Below the pieces are notes generated by a model, which searched no databases, had not been told where the DNA came from, and was given only the letters and a program-made list of their open reading frames with translations. The position numbers were made by a program, and so were the translations under genes. 64,000 bases of DNA from contig DUCF01000026.1 of the NCBI GenBank assembly GCA_012959965.1, forward strand, positions 1 to 64,000, in the 5' to 3' direction. Shown here piece by piece: positions 46,102 through 55,737 of the stretch (position 1 is the first letter of the stretch; every line of letters begins with the position of its first letter). Source of the stretch: Candidatus Thioglobus sp. Its GTDB lineage: Bacteria > Pseudomonadota > Gammaproteobacteria > PS1 > Pseudothioglobaceae.

Positions 46102-47035
46102 CGAAGAAACTAGAAAATTTCGTCACGCCCTGGGTGCCTTCCCAACCGGCGTAACAATCGTCACCACAATTGATGCAAATGGCGAGCCGATTGGCTTTAC
46201 CGCCAACTCGTTTAGCTCGGTATCACTTGATCCAAAACTTATTCTTATATGTATCGACAAAGCCTCCATCAATCTTACGACTTTCACAGAAAGCGGGCAT
46301 TTCGCTGTCAGCATCCTTTCTGAAAAGCAGCAACAAATTTCCACCACTTTTGCCAGTCCAGTTGAAGACAGATTCTCCAATGTCAACTGGCAAACAAAAA
46401 CCACAGGAAGTCCAATTATCAGTGGCGCTGTTGCTTGGTTTGATTGCGCCAAAGACAAGTGTGTAGATGCGGGCGATCACTACATTCTTTTGGGCAGGGT
46501 GCTAGAATTTAACAGCAACATCGCCACGCCATTGGTGTTTTTGCGAGGAAATTATGTCAACCTCACCCTTGAGCAAAAAATGCTTCGCGCCATGGAGGAC
46601 AACAGCACCAAGGTATTGGTTGGTGCGCTCATTGAATGCCGCAGTAAAATCTTCCTCAACGAAAAAGCCGATGGTTATTTAGATTTTCCAACGGCCAGTA
46701 GTCTTGGCTCGCTTGACAACAATAGCAGCCTGCTCGGCAAATTGAATTTGATGGGTATTGATGCCTCAGAGCACTATCTATTTTCAGTATTCGAAAGCGA
46801 TGACGACAAAACCAGTTTAATTTACTATCGTGCACAAGTTGAAAACACCGGTAACGCAAAGGAGGGAGGGTTTTATGCCTTTGACGAAGTGCCTTTTGAG
46901 CGCATTAGAGATGAGTGGAGTAGAACAATGCTGAAACGTTATATTGCTGAACGCGCCTTAAGCGCTTTTGGCATTTATGTCGGCAATGAAACAGACGGCG
47001 CAGTTGAGGCCGTCACCAAGCCAAATGATTATTGA
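46094..47035 (+). CDS. Flavin reductase with C-terminal Nudix-like extension
   Basis: 313 aa, about twice the usual 160-180 aa. Residues 1-165 are a flavin reductase-like FMN/FAD-binding domain (FRHALGAFPTGVTIVTT, FTANSFSSVSLDPKLILICID, GDHYILLGRVLEF) that supplies reduced flavin to a partner monooxygenase. Residues about 170-313 form a second domain (TKVLVGALIECRSKIFLNEK, LLGKLNLMGIDASEHYLFSV) whose spacing recalls a Nudix fold but lacks the Nudix box, so catalysis is not implied. The neighbour at 47048 is the expected partner. Confidence 0.85.
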   Translation: MISEETRKFRHALGAFPTGVTIVTTIDANGEPIGFTANSFSSVSLDPKLILICIDKASINLTTFTESGHFAVSILSEKQQQISTTFASPVEDRFSNVNWQTKTTGSPIISGAVAWFDCAKDKCVDAGDHYILLGRVLEFNSNIATPLVFLRGNYVNLTLEQKMLRAMEDNSTKVLVGALIECRSKIFLNEKADGYLDFPTASSLGSLDNNSSLLGKLNLMGIDASEHYLFSVFESDDDKTSLIYYRAQVENTGNAKEGGFYAFDEVPFERIRDEWSRTMLKRYIAERALSAFGIYVGNETDGAVEAVTKPNDY

Positions 47036-47047
47036 CAGGGGTTTGTA

Positions 47048-48085
47048 ATGGATTTTTCATTTTTTGCTCATATGGAGCGCATTGACAAAAACCAATGCCA
47101 AAAACAACTTTACGAAGAATACATTGAGCTGTGCTTAATCGCTGAAAAAGGTGGCTTTACTACTATTTGGACGGGTGAGCACCACGGCATGAACTTTACC
47201 ATTGCACCCAATCCTTTTACTAATCTAGTGGACTTATCGCATAGAACAAAAAACGTAAGGCTAGGCACAGCAACGATTGTGGCGCCGTTTTGGCACCCTA
47301 TTAAGCTTGCGGGTGAGGCCGCCATGGCTGACTTAATAACCCAAGGTCGCTTGCAACTTGGCATTGCCAGAGGCGCCTATTCGTTTGAGTATGAGCGTGT
47401 TGGCTGCGGTATTGATGCTTATGGCGCCAGTGGCGCTCTGCGTGAAATAGTGCCGGCAGTACAAGGACTTTGGCAAGGAAATTACGCCCACGACGGTGAC
47501 AAGTGGTCCTTTCCAAAAACAACCAGCTCGCCCAAACCCTTTCAAGACAACGGTCCGCCAATTTGGATTGCTGCGAGAGATCAAAGCTCTCATGACTTTG
47601 CACTAGAAAATGATTGCAATGTTCAAGTGACACCACTATGGCTAGGCGACGAAGAAGTGATTTCATTGATAGCGCGCTTCAACCAGGCTTGCGAAACGCA
47701 CAGCGACAAACCAAGACCAAAAATTATGTTGCTTCGCCATACTTTTGTCGGAGAAACGGAAGAAGAAATCCTACAAGGCGCCAAAGATATTTCTAGATTT
47801 TATTGTTATTTCGGCGCTTGGTTTAAGAACGAGCGACCAATTGACCAAGGCCTAATAGAGCCGTTAAGCGAAGAAGAAATGGCAAAAATTGAGATGTACT
47901 CGCCTGAGAACATGCGTAAAAACAGTATTATTGGAACGCCAGAAGAGGTTGTGCGTCGCGTCAAAGATTGCGAGGCGCTCGGTTATGATGAGTACAGTTA
48001 TTGGATTGATAGCTCAATGAGCTTTGATAATAAAAAACGCTCATTAGAACTCTTTATTGAAAAAGTTATGCCTGAATTTAACTAG
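47048..48085 (+). CDS. Luciferase-like (LLM class) flavin-dependent monooxygenase
   Basis: 345 aa of the bacterial luciferase fold. N-terminus MDFSFFAHMERIDKNQ; GFTTIWTGEHHGMNFTIAPNPF near residue 38; NVRLGTATIVAPFWHPIKLAGEAAMADLITQGRLQLGIARG near 75, the typical flavin-site region; and IIGTPEEVVRRVKDCEALGYDEYSYW near the end. It would use reduced flavin from the product of the preceding gene and oxygen to oxidise an unknown organic substrate. 12-bp gap to the reductase gene. Confidence 0.92.
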   Translation: MDFSFFAHMERIDKNQCQKQLYEEYIELCLIAEKGGFTTIWTGEHHGMNFTIAPNPFTNLVDLSHRTKNVRLGTATIVAPFWHPIKLAGEAAMADLITQGRLQLGIARGAYSFEYERVGCGIDAYGASGALREIVPAVQGLWQGNYAHDGDKWSFPKTTSSPKPFQDNGPPIWIAARDQSSHDFALENDCNVQVTPLWLGDEEVISLIARFNQACETHSDKPRPKIMLLRHTFVGETEEEILQGAKDISRFYCYFGAWFKNERPIDQGLIEPLSEEEMAKIEMYSPENMRKNSIIGTPEEVVRRVKDCEALGYDEYSYWIDSSMSFDNKKRSLELFIEKVMPEFN

Positions 48086-48105
48086 GTAATTATTGAGAGA
48101 GAAGT

Positions 48106-49575
48106 ATGCAACACTTTAAACACTATATTAACGGCGAATTTTCAGACGGGTCTGAGCATTTTGAAAGCACAAACCCCGCTAATGGCGAACCCTGGGCGAC
48201 CTTCCCTGCGGCCACTGAACAAGAGTCAAACTATGCCATTGAGTCTGCCCATGAGGCCCTATTTAACGGACCTTGGGCCGATTATAGCGCTACCGAGCGC
48301 GGAAAGCTGCTGCATAAACTGGGTGATTTAATCGCCAAAAATGCCCACACACTGGGTGAGCTGGAAACTACAGATTCGGGCAAGTTGGCGATTGAGACCA
48401 AAACCCAGTCAAGCTATGTCGCTGACTACTACTATTACTATGCAGGCCTTGCTGATAAGATTCAAGGCGAGGTGCTGCCTATAGACAAGCCTGACATGTG
48501 TGTTTTCACAACAAGAGAGCCTATTGGTGTTGTTGTTGCGATTGTGCCGTGGAATGCACAATTGTTTTTATCGGCAACGAAGATTGCGCCGGCACTGGCC
48601 GCTGGCAATACAGTGGTTATTAAGGCATCTGAACAGGCGCCTGCCGCACTGTTTAAGTTTGCTGAGCTTGTTGATGAGGCCGGCTTTCCGCCGGGTGTTG
48701 TTAATATTATTACTGGCTTTGGTGATCCTTGTGGGCGTGTAATTACCTCCCACCCAAAGGTTACCAAAGTTGCCTTTACTGGCGGTTGTGACGTGGCAAA
48801 ACACATTGTCCGTAATACTGCTGAAAATTTTGCCCATGTCAGCCTTGAGCTTGGCGGCAAGTCGCCGATGCTTATATTTGATGATTGTGATATCGAAGGT
48901 GCGGTTAATGGCATTATTGCCGGCAACTTTGGTGCCTCGGGTCAAAGCTGTGTGGCTGGCTCTCGTGTTTTGATCCAAAAATCCATTCACGCTGAAGTGG
49001 TTGCACGGATTTCAGAGCGCGCAAAAACGATTGTTATCGGCGACCCGCTAGATGCCAAGACACAAGTTGGACCACTGGCTACAGCGCATCAAGTTGATCG
49101 TGCATACAATGTAATTACTGAATCTGTTAAACAAGGCGCCAAGTTAATTTTCGGCGGGAAAAAGCCCGAAAATATGCACCAAGGAAACTATTTTGAGCCA
49201 ACATTGCTCGATTGTCCAGACCAATCCATTGAGTGCACCCGCACCGAGTTTTTTGCACCGGTAATCAGTATTATTCCGTTTGAAACCGAGGAAGAGGCCA
49301 TTGCCATGGCCAACGACTCAGAATTCGGACTGGGTGCTGGCGTCTTCACTCAAAACCTAGCACGGGCGCATCGCGTATCACAAAAAATTCGATCTGGAAT
49401 TGTCTGGGTCAACACCTATCGAGTCATTTCACCCATTGCGCCGTTTGGCGGCTTTAAAAACAGTGGCGGCAGTCGTGAGGCCGGTATTGATGCAATACAC
49501 GAATACACGCGCACCAAAACAACATGGATAAACACCTCGACCGAGCCAATGGCGAACCCTTTTGTTGTACGATAA
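48106..49575 (+). CDS. NAD(P)-dependent aldehyde dehydrogenase
   Basis: 489 aa. Cofactor and catalytic motifs: VPWNAQLFLSATKIAPALAAGNTVVIKASE near 145, general base Glu in LELGGKSP near 250, and nucleophile Cys in NFGASGQSCVAGSRV near 285. C-terminal GGFKNSGGSREAGIDAIHEYTRTKT. It oxidises an aldehyde to an acid, presumably formed after the monooxygenase and hydrolase steps. 20 bp after the monooxygenase, with GAGAGAAG as ribosome-binding site. Confidence 0.94.
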   Translation: MQHFKHYINGEFSDGSEHFESTNPANGEPWATFPAATEQESNYAIESAHEALFNGPWADYSATERGKLLHKLGDLIAKNAHTLGELETTDSGKLAIETKTQSSYVADYYYYYAGLADKIQGEVLPIDKPDMCVFTTREPIGVVVAIVPWNAQLFLSATKIAPALAAGNTVVIKASEQAPAALFKFAELVDEAGFPPGVVNIITGFGDPCGRVITSHPKVTKVAFTGGCDVAKHIVRNTAENFAHVSLELGGKSPMLIFDDCDIEGAVNGIIAGNFGASGQSCVAGSRVLIQKSIHAEVVARISERAKTIVIGDPLDAKTQVGPLATAHQVDRAYNVITESVKQGAKLIFGGKKPENMHQGNYFEPTLLDCPDQSIECTRTEFFAPVISIIPFETEEEAIAMANDSEFGLGAGVFTQNLARAHRVSQKIRSGIVWVNTYRVISPIAPFGGFKNSGGSREAGIDAIHEYTRTKTTWINTSTEPMANPFVVR

Positions 49576-49603
49576 TTTAACAAAAACCACTGAGGAGACA
49601 CAA

Positions 49604-49984
49604 ATGGACAAAAAACTATTTGAATTAGGACTGGAAAAGCGCAGAGCAACACTGGGCGAAGACTACGTCAATAAAAACTTAGCAGCTGCGGATGATTTTA
49701 ATCGACCTTTTCAAGAGCAGATGACACAGTGGTGCTGGGGATTTGGCTGGGGAGATGACACTATTGACGAAAAAACGCGATCAATGATGAATCTTACGAT
49801 GATTGCCGCACTTGGCAAAATGCACGAGTGGGAGTTGCACTGCAAAGGTGCACTGACAAACGGCGTGACCAAGGAAGAGTTGCGAGCCATTATTCATGCC
49901 ATTGCCATTTATTGCGGTGTGCCGCAGGGCGTTGAGTGCTTTAGAATTGCTCGAGGCGTGCTTGAAGAGGCGGGAGAGCTTTAA
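49604..49984 (+). CDS. Carboxymuconolactone decarboxylase (CMD) family protein
   Basis: 126 aa from the ATG at 49604 (GAGGAGA upstream). All-helical CMD fold with MMNLTMIAALGKMHEWELHCKGALTNGVTKEELRAIIHAIAIYCGVPQG; the glutamate/histidine of the family appear in EWELH and IIHAIAIY. The redox CxxC of the AhpD subgroup is absent (a single Cys is seen), so it resembles the decarboxylase/lactonase group. Last gene of the operon. Suggests a lactone or beta-keto acid intermediate. Confidence 0.88.
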   Translation: MDKKLFELGLEKRRATLGEDYVNKNLAAADDFNRPFQEQMTQWCWGFGWGDDTIDEKTRSMMNLTMIAALGKMHEWELHCKGALTNGVTKEELRAIIHAIAIYCGVPQGVECFRIARGVLEEAGEL

Positions 49985-50018
49985 GCCCAAACCAGCTACA
50001 GCAGCCCGTTATGGGTCT

Positions 50019-50040
50019 TAAATCTTCATTAAATCTTCAT
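50019..50040 (+). repeat. Two direct 11-bp repeats upstream of dsbD
   Basis: TAAATCTTCAT twice in tandem (50019-50029, 50030-50040), followed by TAAA. The 11-bp period is the spacing of OmpR/PhoB-type response-regulator sites. Confidence 0.6.
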
Positions 50041-50060
50041 TAAACAACTGGGGCAGTTGA

Positions 50061-50066
50061 TATAAT
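50061..50066 (+). promoter_or_regulatory. Predicted -10 box of dsbD
   Basis: Consensus TATAAT 28 bp before the ATG. No good -35; the 11-bp repeats end about 20 bp upstream, consistent with an activator-dependent promoter. Confidence 0.4.
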
Positions 50067-50093
50067 TGTCCGAATCATGATTCAGGAACTCAC

Positions 50094-52328
50094 ATGAAAC
50101 GTCTTCTGTCGTTTTTCTTACTGCTGCTTTTGGGGCCATTTTCGCAGGCCAATGCCTCTTTATTGCCCGCAAATGAGGCTTTTCAGCTCAACGCCCAGAT
50201 TGTTGAGGACAAGGTCGAGCTAACTTGGTCGATTGCTTCTGGCTATTTTGTCGTCAAAGAAAGCATTGAGATTTCTACTGCAGAATCAAACCAACTTGGC
50301 GCCTCCATATTTCCGCAGGCCATCCCTACTGTTGACGCCTTCTTAGGCAACATCAATATCTACCGTGGCGAACAAAGTGTTGTGCTGCCAATATCCAGCG
50401 AAAACACATCCGACTTAGCGCTTTCTGTTGTGTTTGATGGTTGCGCCGATCTCGGCATTTGTTACCCGCCGATTACAAAGAACATCACCCTTTCTACCCC
50501 TATTAAAACACAGGTGCAAGTTGTGTCTGAAGCACCTGCACTTGACTCTAGTGCCACTGCTGAGCCGTCGACACAAGTCAGCTTGTTGCAAGCGGGCGGT
50601 CCGCTGCCTGCCGATGAGGCTTTTAACCTAGACGTTATTGCAATTGACGAGAAGACACTTAACGTCAGATGGCTGGTCCATAAGGATTACTATCTTTACA
50701 AAGATAAAATATCGATTAGCGTTGAAGGCGCTAGCATTGCCAACATCGCCTATCCAGATGCAACCTTAAAAAACGACGAGTTTTTTGGTCAAGTTAGCAT
50801 CTACGATCGACCAATCGAAGTTTTACTTTCCCTTGCGAACATTAGCAGTGGCAAGGTAACGCTGAGCATAGAATATCAAGGCTGCTGGAAAGGCGGAGTT
50901 TGTTACCCACCCCAACAGGCTAATTACAGTATTAGCCTACCAGGCAGCGAAAGAAACAATGTCGCCGTTGATCCAGAAAGCGACATAGAGGCGCCAACAA
51001 ACTCCTTACCTGCTGCCTTTGAGCAAATGAACAACGAAGAGCTAACAGCTCAAGAACTGTTCCAAAAGGGTGGTCTGGCTTTGTTTATCGGCGCCTTTCT
51101 TGCCGGACTTGCACTATCGTATACGCCGTGTATTTATCCGATGGTGCCAATTCTCTCGGGCATCATTGTCGGTCAAAAAGACTCACCCAGCACGCTTAAG
51201 GCTGTTTTAATGTCGCTGGCTTTTGTGCTGTCGATGTCGATTGCTTACGGCCTAATCGGCGCCACTGCGGGGTATTTTGGCGCCGGCGTTAACATTCAGG
51301 CAATATTGCAAACGCCGTGGGTTCTTGTACTCTTTGGTCTTATCTTTATCTTTTTAGCTTTTTCAATGTTTGGTTACTACGACATTCAACTACCTAAAAA
51401 ACTGCAAAGTAAAATCACTCAAATTAGCAACAAACAAAACGGCGGCAGCTTTATTGGTGTCGCTATTATGGGCTTTCTATCCGCTCTCATCATCGGCCCT
51501 TGCGTAACGCCATTCCTCGCTACCGCGTTAAGCTACGTCATTGCTGATGGCAGTGCCACGAAAGGCGCAATCGGCTTATTTGCGATGGGGCTGGGCATGG
51601 GTGTGCCTCTCATTATTATTTGCGGCTGGGGTATTAATGCTCTGCCTAAATCCGGGCTTTGGATGGAGACCGTCAAGCATGTGTTTGGCGTGCTCATGCT
51701 GGCCGTTGCGCTTTATCTGCTTGATCGCATCATTTCACCGTTTGCCTCACTGGCACTTTGGGCGAGTTTATTAACAATCGCACCAATCGCGCTGGGTGCA
51801 ATCACGCCGCTAGACAAGCAAAGCAGCTCTTGGCGACGCATCTTCAAGGCAGTAAATTTAATTGTTTTAGGTTACGGCATCCTGCTGTGGCTGCTTGTTG
51901 CTCGAGGAGGAGGTGACATGCACCAACCTCTTGCAGACTGGGACTATAACGCCAACAACCAAACCGTGCAAAGCATTGACTTTGAGTTGCTGCAATCCGA
52001 GGAGCAATTAGATCGCCTTATTGCCAACACCCAGGGCAGCGACAACCTCATTGTGCTCAAGTTTTATGCAGACTGGTGCGTTTCATGCAAAACACTTGAA
52101 AGAAAGGTCTTTTCCGATCGTGAGGTCATTAAAAATTTAGACAATGCCCTTGCCTTAACGGCGAACGTCACGGATAATACCGAGGCCAATAAATCCTTGC
52201 TTGCAAGGTTTGATATTGCCGGACCACCAGCCATCCTCTTCTTTAAAAACGGAAAAGAGGCCAGATCACAAAGAATCATTGGCGAAATCAGCGCAAAAGA
52301 CTTTCTCAAACGTCTTAAAAGTATATAG
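50094..52328 (+). CDS. dsbD: Thiol:disulfide interchange protein DsbD with duplicated N-terminal domain
   Basis: Carries electrons from cytoplasmic thioredoxin across the membrane to periplasmic DsbC-type proteins. At 744 aa it is about 170 aa longer than the E. coli protein. A signal peptide (1-21) is followed by two alpha domains: residues about 25-140 (PANEAFQLNAQIVEDKVELTW, CADLGICYPP) and 165-290 (PADEAFNLDVIAIDEKTLNVRW, CWKGGVCYPP), each with its Cys pair. Then eight membrane helices with Cys in SYTPCIYP (about 345) and IGPCVTP (about 468), and a C-terminal thioredoxin domain with WCVSCK (about 661). Start fixed by AGGAA. Confidence 0.95.
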   Translation: MKRLLSFFLLLLLGPFSQANASLLPANEAFQLNAQIVEDKVELTWSIASGYFVVKESIEISTAESNQLGASIFPQAIPTVDAFLGNINIYRGEQSVVLPISSENTSDLALSVVFDGCADLGICYPPITKNITLSTPIKTQVQVVSEAPALDSSATAEPSTQVSLLQAGGPLPADEAFNLDVIAIDEKTLNVRWLVHKDYYLYKDKISISVEGASIANIAYPDATLKNDEFFGQVSIYDRPIEVLLSLANISSGKVTLSIEYQGCWKGGVCYPPQQANYSISLPGSERNNVAVDPESDIEAPTNSLPAAFEQMNNEELTAQELFQKGGLALFIGAFLAGLALSYTPCIYPMVPILSGIIVGQKDSPSTLKAVLMSLAFVLSMSIAYGLIGATAGYFGAGVNIQAILQTPWVLVLFGLIFIFLAFSMFGYYDIQLPKKLQSKITQISNKQNGGSFIGVAIMGFLSALIIGPCVTPFLATALSYVIADGSATKGAIGLFAMGLGMGVPLIIICGWGINALPKSGLWMETVKHVFGVLMLAVALYLLDRIISPFASLALWASLLTIAPIALGAITPLDKQSSSWRRIFKAVNLIVLGYGILLWLLVARGGGDMHQPLADWDYNANNQTVQSIDFELLQSEEQLDRLIANTQGSDNLIVLKFYADWCVSCKTLERKVFSDREVIKNLDNALALTANVTDNTEANKSLLARFDIAGPPAILFFKNGKEARSQRIIGEISAKDFLKRLKSI

Positions 52329-52423
52329 ATTTAGGGGCTATCTTCTCCGAAAATTCTGGAAATGCACGCTAACTTTAGCTAAATAGATGTTAAAATTCAT
52401 TTTATTTGATGAAGGATAACTTT

Positions 52424-52867
52424 ATGTCTGACGTCCTTTTACTTAACGGTCCAAACCTAAATTTATTGGGTGTAAGAGAGCCTGATCATTACGGCGCTGA
52501 GACATTGGACGATATCGTTGGGAGACTAGCAAAGCAATGTGGCGATGCCGGTCTGAGCTTTGATCATCATCAAAACAATGGCGAGGTTGGCCTCATTGAG
52601 CGAATTCATCAGGCACACAGGGATCAAACTCGCTACATTATTATTAATCCTGCCGCCTTCACGCACACCTCGGTTGCTTTGAGAGACGCGCTATTGGCAG
52701 TTGACATACCTTTTTGCGAAGTCCACCTTTCTAACGTTTACAAGAGGGAAGATTTCCGCAAAAAATCCTATTTTTCGGATGTTGCCGTTGGCGTCATTTC
52801 TGGCTTGGGCGCACAAGGCTACGAGTTTGCACTGAGTGCGGCAATTAAACACATTAATTCAAACTGA
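52424..52867 (+). CDS. aroQ: 3-dehydroquinate dehydratase, type II
   Basis: Third step of the shikimate pathway. I chose the ATG at 52424 (147 aa, GAAGGA upstream). Motifs: [19 protein letters not shown] with catalytic Tyr, [30 protein letters not shown], and [20 protein letters not shown]. Upstream of accB by 37 bp, the usual gammaproteobacterial arrangement. Confidence 0.96.
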   Translation: MSDVLLLNGPNLNLLGVREPDHYGAETLDDIVGRLAKQCGDAGLSFDHHQNNGEVGLIERIHQAHRDQTRYIIINPAAFTHTSVALRDALLAVDIPFCEVHLSNVYKREDFRKKSYFSDVAVGVISGLGAQGYEFALSAAIKHINSN

Positions 52868-52904
52868 ATACTATTGAACTTTAAAAACAAGGGGAAACAA
52901 ACTA

Positions 52905-53348
52905 ATGGATATTAGAAAAGTTAAAAAACTCATGGAACTGCTAGAGCAGTCTGGCATGGCAGAAATCGAAATTAAAGAGGGCGAAGAGTCGGTTCGAATT
53001 TCTCGTTATGGCGACGCTCCACAAATGATGGCGCCACAAATGATGGCAGCACCTTTAGCCGCGCCAGCTGCCGCGCCAGTCGCAATCGCCGAAACATCGG
53101 AGCCGGTCATTGATGGCCACCCTATCGCTTCACCAATGGTGGGCACATTCTATTCTGCCCCGTCTCCAAGCGCAAAAGCATTTGTCAGTGTCGGTCAACA
53201 CGTTAACCAAGGCGATACCGTTTGTATCATTGAGGCGATGAAAATTATGAACCAAATTGAGGCCGACCAATCTGGCACCGTAGTTGAAATATTAATTAAT
53301 GACGGCGATGCCGTCGAATTTGGTCAAACGCTTATCGTAATCAAATGA
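52905..53348 (+). CDS. accB: Biotin carboxyl carrier protein of acetyl-CoA carboxylase
   Basis: 147 aa. N-terminal [22 protein letters not shown], an Ala/Pro-rich flexible linker with repeated APQMMA (residues about 40-60), and a C-terminal biotinyl domain with the canonical [12 protein letters not shown]. Overlaps accC in ATGA. Confidence 0.97.
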   Translation: MDIRKVKKLMELLEQSGMAEIEIKEGEESVRISRYGDAPQMMAPQMMAAPLAAPAAAPVAIAETSEPVIDGHPIASPMVGTFYSAPSPSAKAFVSVGQHVNQGDTVCIIEAMKIMNQIEADQSGTVVEILINDGDAVEFGQTLIVIK

Positions 53349-54697
53349 GTTCAATAAAAAAAGTATTAATTGCCAATCGCGGCGAGATTGCACTAAGGAT
53401 TTTGCGCGCTTGTAAAGAGTTGGGCATCCAAACGGTTGCGGTTTATTCCACTGCCGACAAAGACCTAAAGCACGTCCGTCTTGCTGACGAAGCTGTATGT
53501 ATCGGCCCACACCCTTCAGCTCAAAGTTATTTGAATATTCCGGCCATTCTCAGCGCCGCTGAAGTGACACATGCAGACGCTATTCACCCAGGCTATGGCT
53601 TTCTTTCTGAAAATGCCGATTTTGCAGAGCAAGTTGAAGAAACTGGCTTTATATTCATCGGCCCAAGACCCGACAATATTCGCGTCATGGGCGATAAAGT
53701 TGCCGCTATTGAGGCAATGCAAAAATCTGGCGTCCCTTGTGTGCCAGGTTCTGACGGCGCCCTAGGTGAAGACGACGCAGAAAATATTCGTCTAGCCCAT
53801 AAAATTGGATTTCCAATCATTATTAAAGCTTCTGGCGGTGGCGGTGGCCGCGGCATGCGTGTTGTTGAGCGCGAAGAAGATCTGGCCAGCTCAATTGAAT
53901 TGACAAAAACCGAAGCCTTGAGTTTCTTTGGCAACGGCGAAGTCTATATGGAGAAGTTCCTAACCACACCTAGACACATTGAAATACAAATACTTGCCGA
54001 TCAGCACGGCAATGCCGTTCATTTGGGTGAGCGAGATTGCTCAATGCAACGTCGCCATCAAAAAGTTGTTGAAGAGGCGCCTGCACCAGGCATCTCCGAA
54101 AAATTGCGTAACAAAATTGGCAGTGTTTGCGCCGATGCTTGCAAAGTAATCAACTACCGCGGCGCTGGCACCTTCGAGTTTTTATTCGAAAACGACGAAT
54201 TTTATTTTATCGAAATGAACACGCGTATTCAGGTCGAACACCCAGTGACCGAGATGATTACCGGGGTCGACATCGTCCGTGAACAAATACTGATTGCAGG
54301 CGGCGATAAGCTTTCAATTGAACAAAAAGATGTGCAAATCAAGGGTCATTCGATAGAGTGTCGTATTAATGCCGAAGACCCTAACAACTTTATGCCTTCG
54401 CCTGGCACCATTACCCAATATCACACTGCTGGTGGACTCGGTGTAAGGGTTGACTCCCATATTTATAACGGCTACAGAGTGCCGCCTCATTATGACTCAA
54501 TGATTGGCAAGTTAATCACTTTTGCCGACTCTCGCGATGAAGCTATTATGAAAATGAGAAACGCACTGGACGAGATGGTGATTGACGGCATCAAGACCAA
54601 CATCCCACTGCAAAGAAAAATCATGCAAGATGAGGTCTTCTGTAAGGGCGGCATGAACATTCATTACCTAGAGAAAAAGCTGGGAGAGTCTAATTAA
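53345..54697 (+). CDS. accC: Biotin carboxylase subunit of acetyl-CoA carboxylase
   Basis: 450 aa, exactly the family length. ATP-grasp motifs: [14 protein letters not shown] near 160, [20 protein letters not shown] near 230, [15 protein letters not shown] near 290. It carboxylates biotin on AccB for malonyl-CoA synthesis. Coupled to accB (ATGA) and to argC (TAATG). Confidence 0.97.
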   Translation: MSSIKKVLIANRGEIALRILRACKELGIQTVAVYSTADKDLKHVRLADEAVCIGPHPSAQSYLNIPAILSAAEVTHADAIHPGYGFLSENADFAEQVEETGFIFIGPRPDNIRVMGDKVAAIEAMQKSGVPCVPGSDGALGEDDAENIRLAHKIGFPIIIKASGGGGGRGMRVVEREEDLASSIELTKTEALSFFGNGEVYMEKFLTTPRHIEIQILADQHGNAVHLGERDCSMQRRHQKVVEEAPAPGISEKLRNKIGSVCADACKVINYRGAGTFEFLFENDEFYFIEMNTRIQVEHPVTEMITGVDIVREQILIAGGDKLSIEQKDVQIKGHSIECRINAEDPNNFMPSPGTITQYHTAGGLGVRVDSHIYNGYRVPPHYDSMIGKLITFADSRDEAIMKMRNALDEMVIDGIKTNIPLQRKIMQDEVFCKGGMNIHYLEKKLGESN

Positions 54698-55731
54698 TGA
54701 CGATTAAAGCGGGCATTATTGGCGGTTCTGGCTATACCGGTGTTGAGCTAATACGGCTGCTTCACGCCCACCCCGAGGCTGAAGTCATTGCCATTAGCTC
54801 TAGAGGGCTCAATGGCAAAAAAGTGGGCGAGGTATTCCCAAGTTTAATTGGCGTCTCAGACCTCGTTTTTTCGCTGCCGACCGACAACATTCTTAACGAA
54901 TGCGACATTATTTTCTTTGCCACGCCACACGGTGTCGCCATGGAAGGTGCTGGCGCGTTTATCGAAAAAGGCATTAAGGTGGTCGATCTCGGTGCCGATT
55001 TCCGCATCGACGATGCCGAGAACTGGTCTGACTGGTACGGCATGGAACACACCCAACCAGAATTGCTTGCAGAGGCTGTTTATGGCTTGCCCGAGGTGCG
55101 CCGAGAGGCTGTAAGCAAAGCGCGCCTTATCGCCAACCCCGGCTGCTATCCAACCGCCGTCTTGTTGGCATTAAAGCCATTATTGGAAAACAACCTTATT
55201 GATTGCTCCAATATTATTGCCGATTGCAAATCGGGCACCAGTGGTGCTGGGCGTACTGCAAACCAAGCAACTTTGTTCTGTGAAGTAACCGAATCATTTA
55301 AGGCTTACGGTGTCAGTGGCCACCGCCACCTGCCGGAAATCAAACAAGAGCTGTCGTTAATGGCAGGCGAACCAGTTGGGCTAACATTTGTACCGCATTT
55401 GTTACCGATGATTCGCGGCATTGAGGCGACCATCTATGTGGACTTACTCGACACCGGTGTTGATGCAAGGCCATATTTTGAAAAAGCCTATGCAAATGAA
55501 GAATTTGTTAAAATACTGGATGAAGGGGTTTACCCTGAAACACGCTCGGTTAAATCGACCAACTATTGCCAGATTGGCATTCAGTACGTGAAGCACAGCA
55601 ACAAGCTGGTGATCATGTCTGTTATCGACAACTTAGTAAAGGGCGCAGCCGGACAGGCGATTCACAATATGAATTTAATGTTTGGAATTGAAGAAAACGC
55701 TGGCTTATTGCAAGTTGGCTTATTACCATAA
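54697..55731 (+). CDS. argC: N-acetyl-gamma-glutamyl-phosphate reductase
   Basis: NADPH-dependent step of arginine synthesis, 344 aa. Nucleotide motif GGSGYTGVELIRLLHAHP at the N-terminus and active-site Cys in ANPGCYPTAVLLAL near residue 149; catalytic His in SGHRHLPEI. It starts in the last base of the accC stop, so its expression is tied to fatty acid synthesis genes. Confidence 0.97.
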   Translation: MTIKAGIIGGSGYTGVELIRLLHAHPEAEVIAISSRGLNGKKVGEVFPSLIGVSDLVFSLPTDNILNECDIIFFATPHGVAMEGAGAFIEKGIKVVDLGADFRIDDAENWSDWYGMEHTQPELLAEAVYGLPEVRREAVSKARLIANPGCYPTAVLLALKPLLENNLIDCSNIIADCKSGTSGAGRTANQATLFCEVTESFKAYGVSGHRHLPEIKQELSLMAGEPVGLTFVPHLLPMIRGIEATIYVDLLDTGVDARPYFEKAYANEEFVKILDEGVYPETRSVKSTNYCQIGIQYVKHSNKLVIMSVIDNLVKGAAGQAIHNMNLMFGIEENAGLLQVGLLP

Positions 55732-55737
55732 TGTAAA

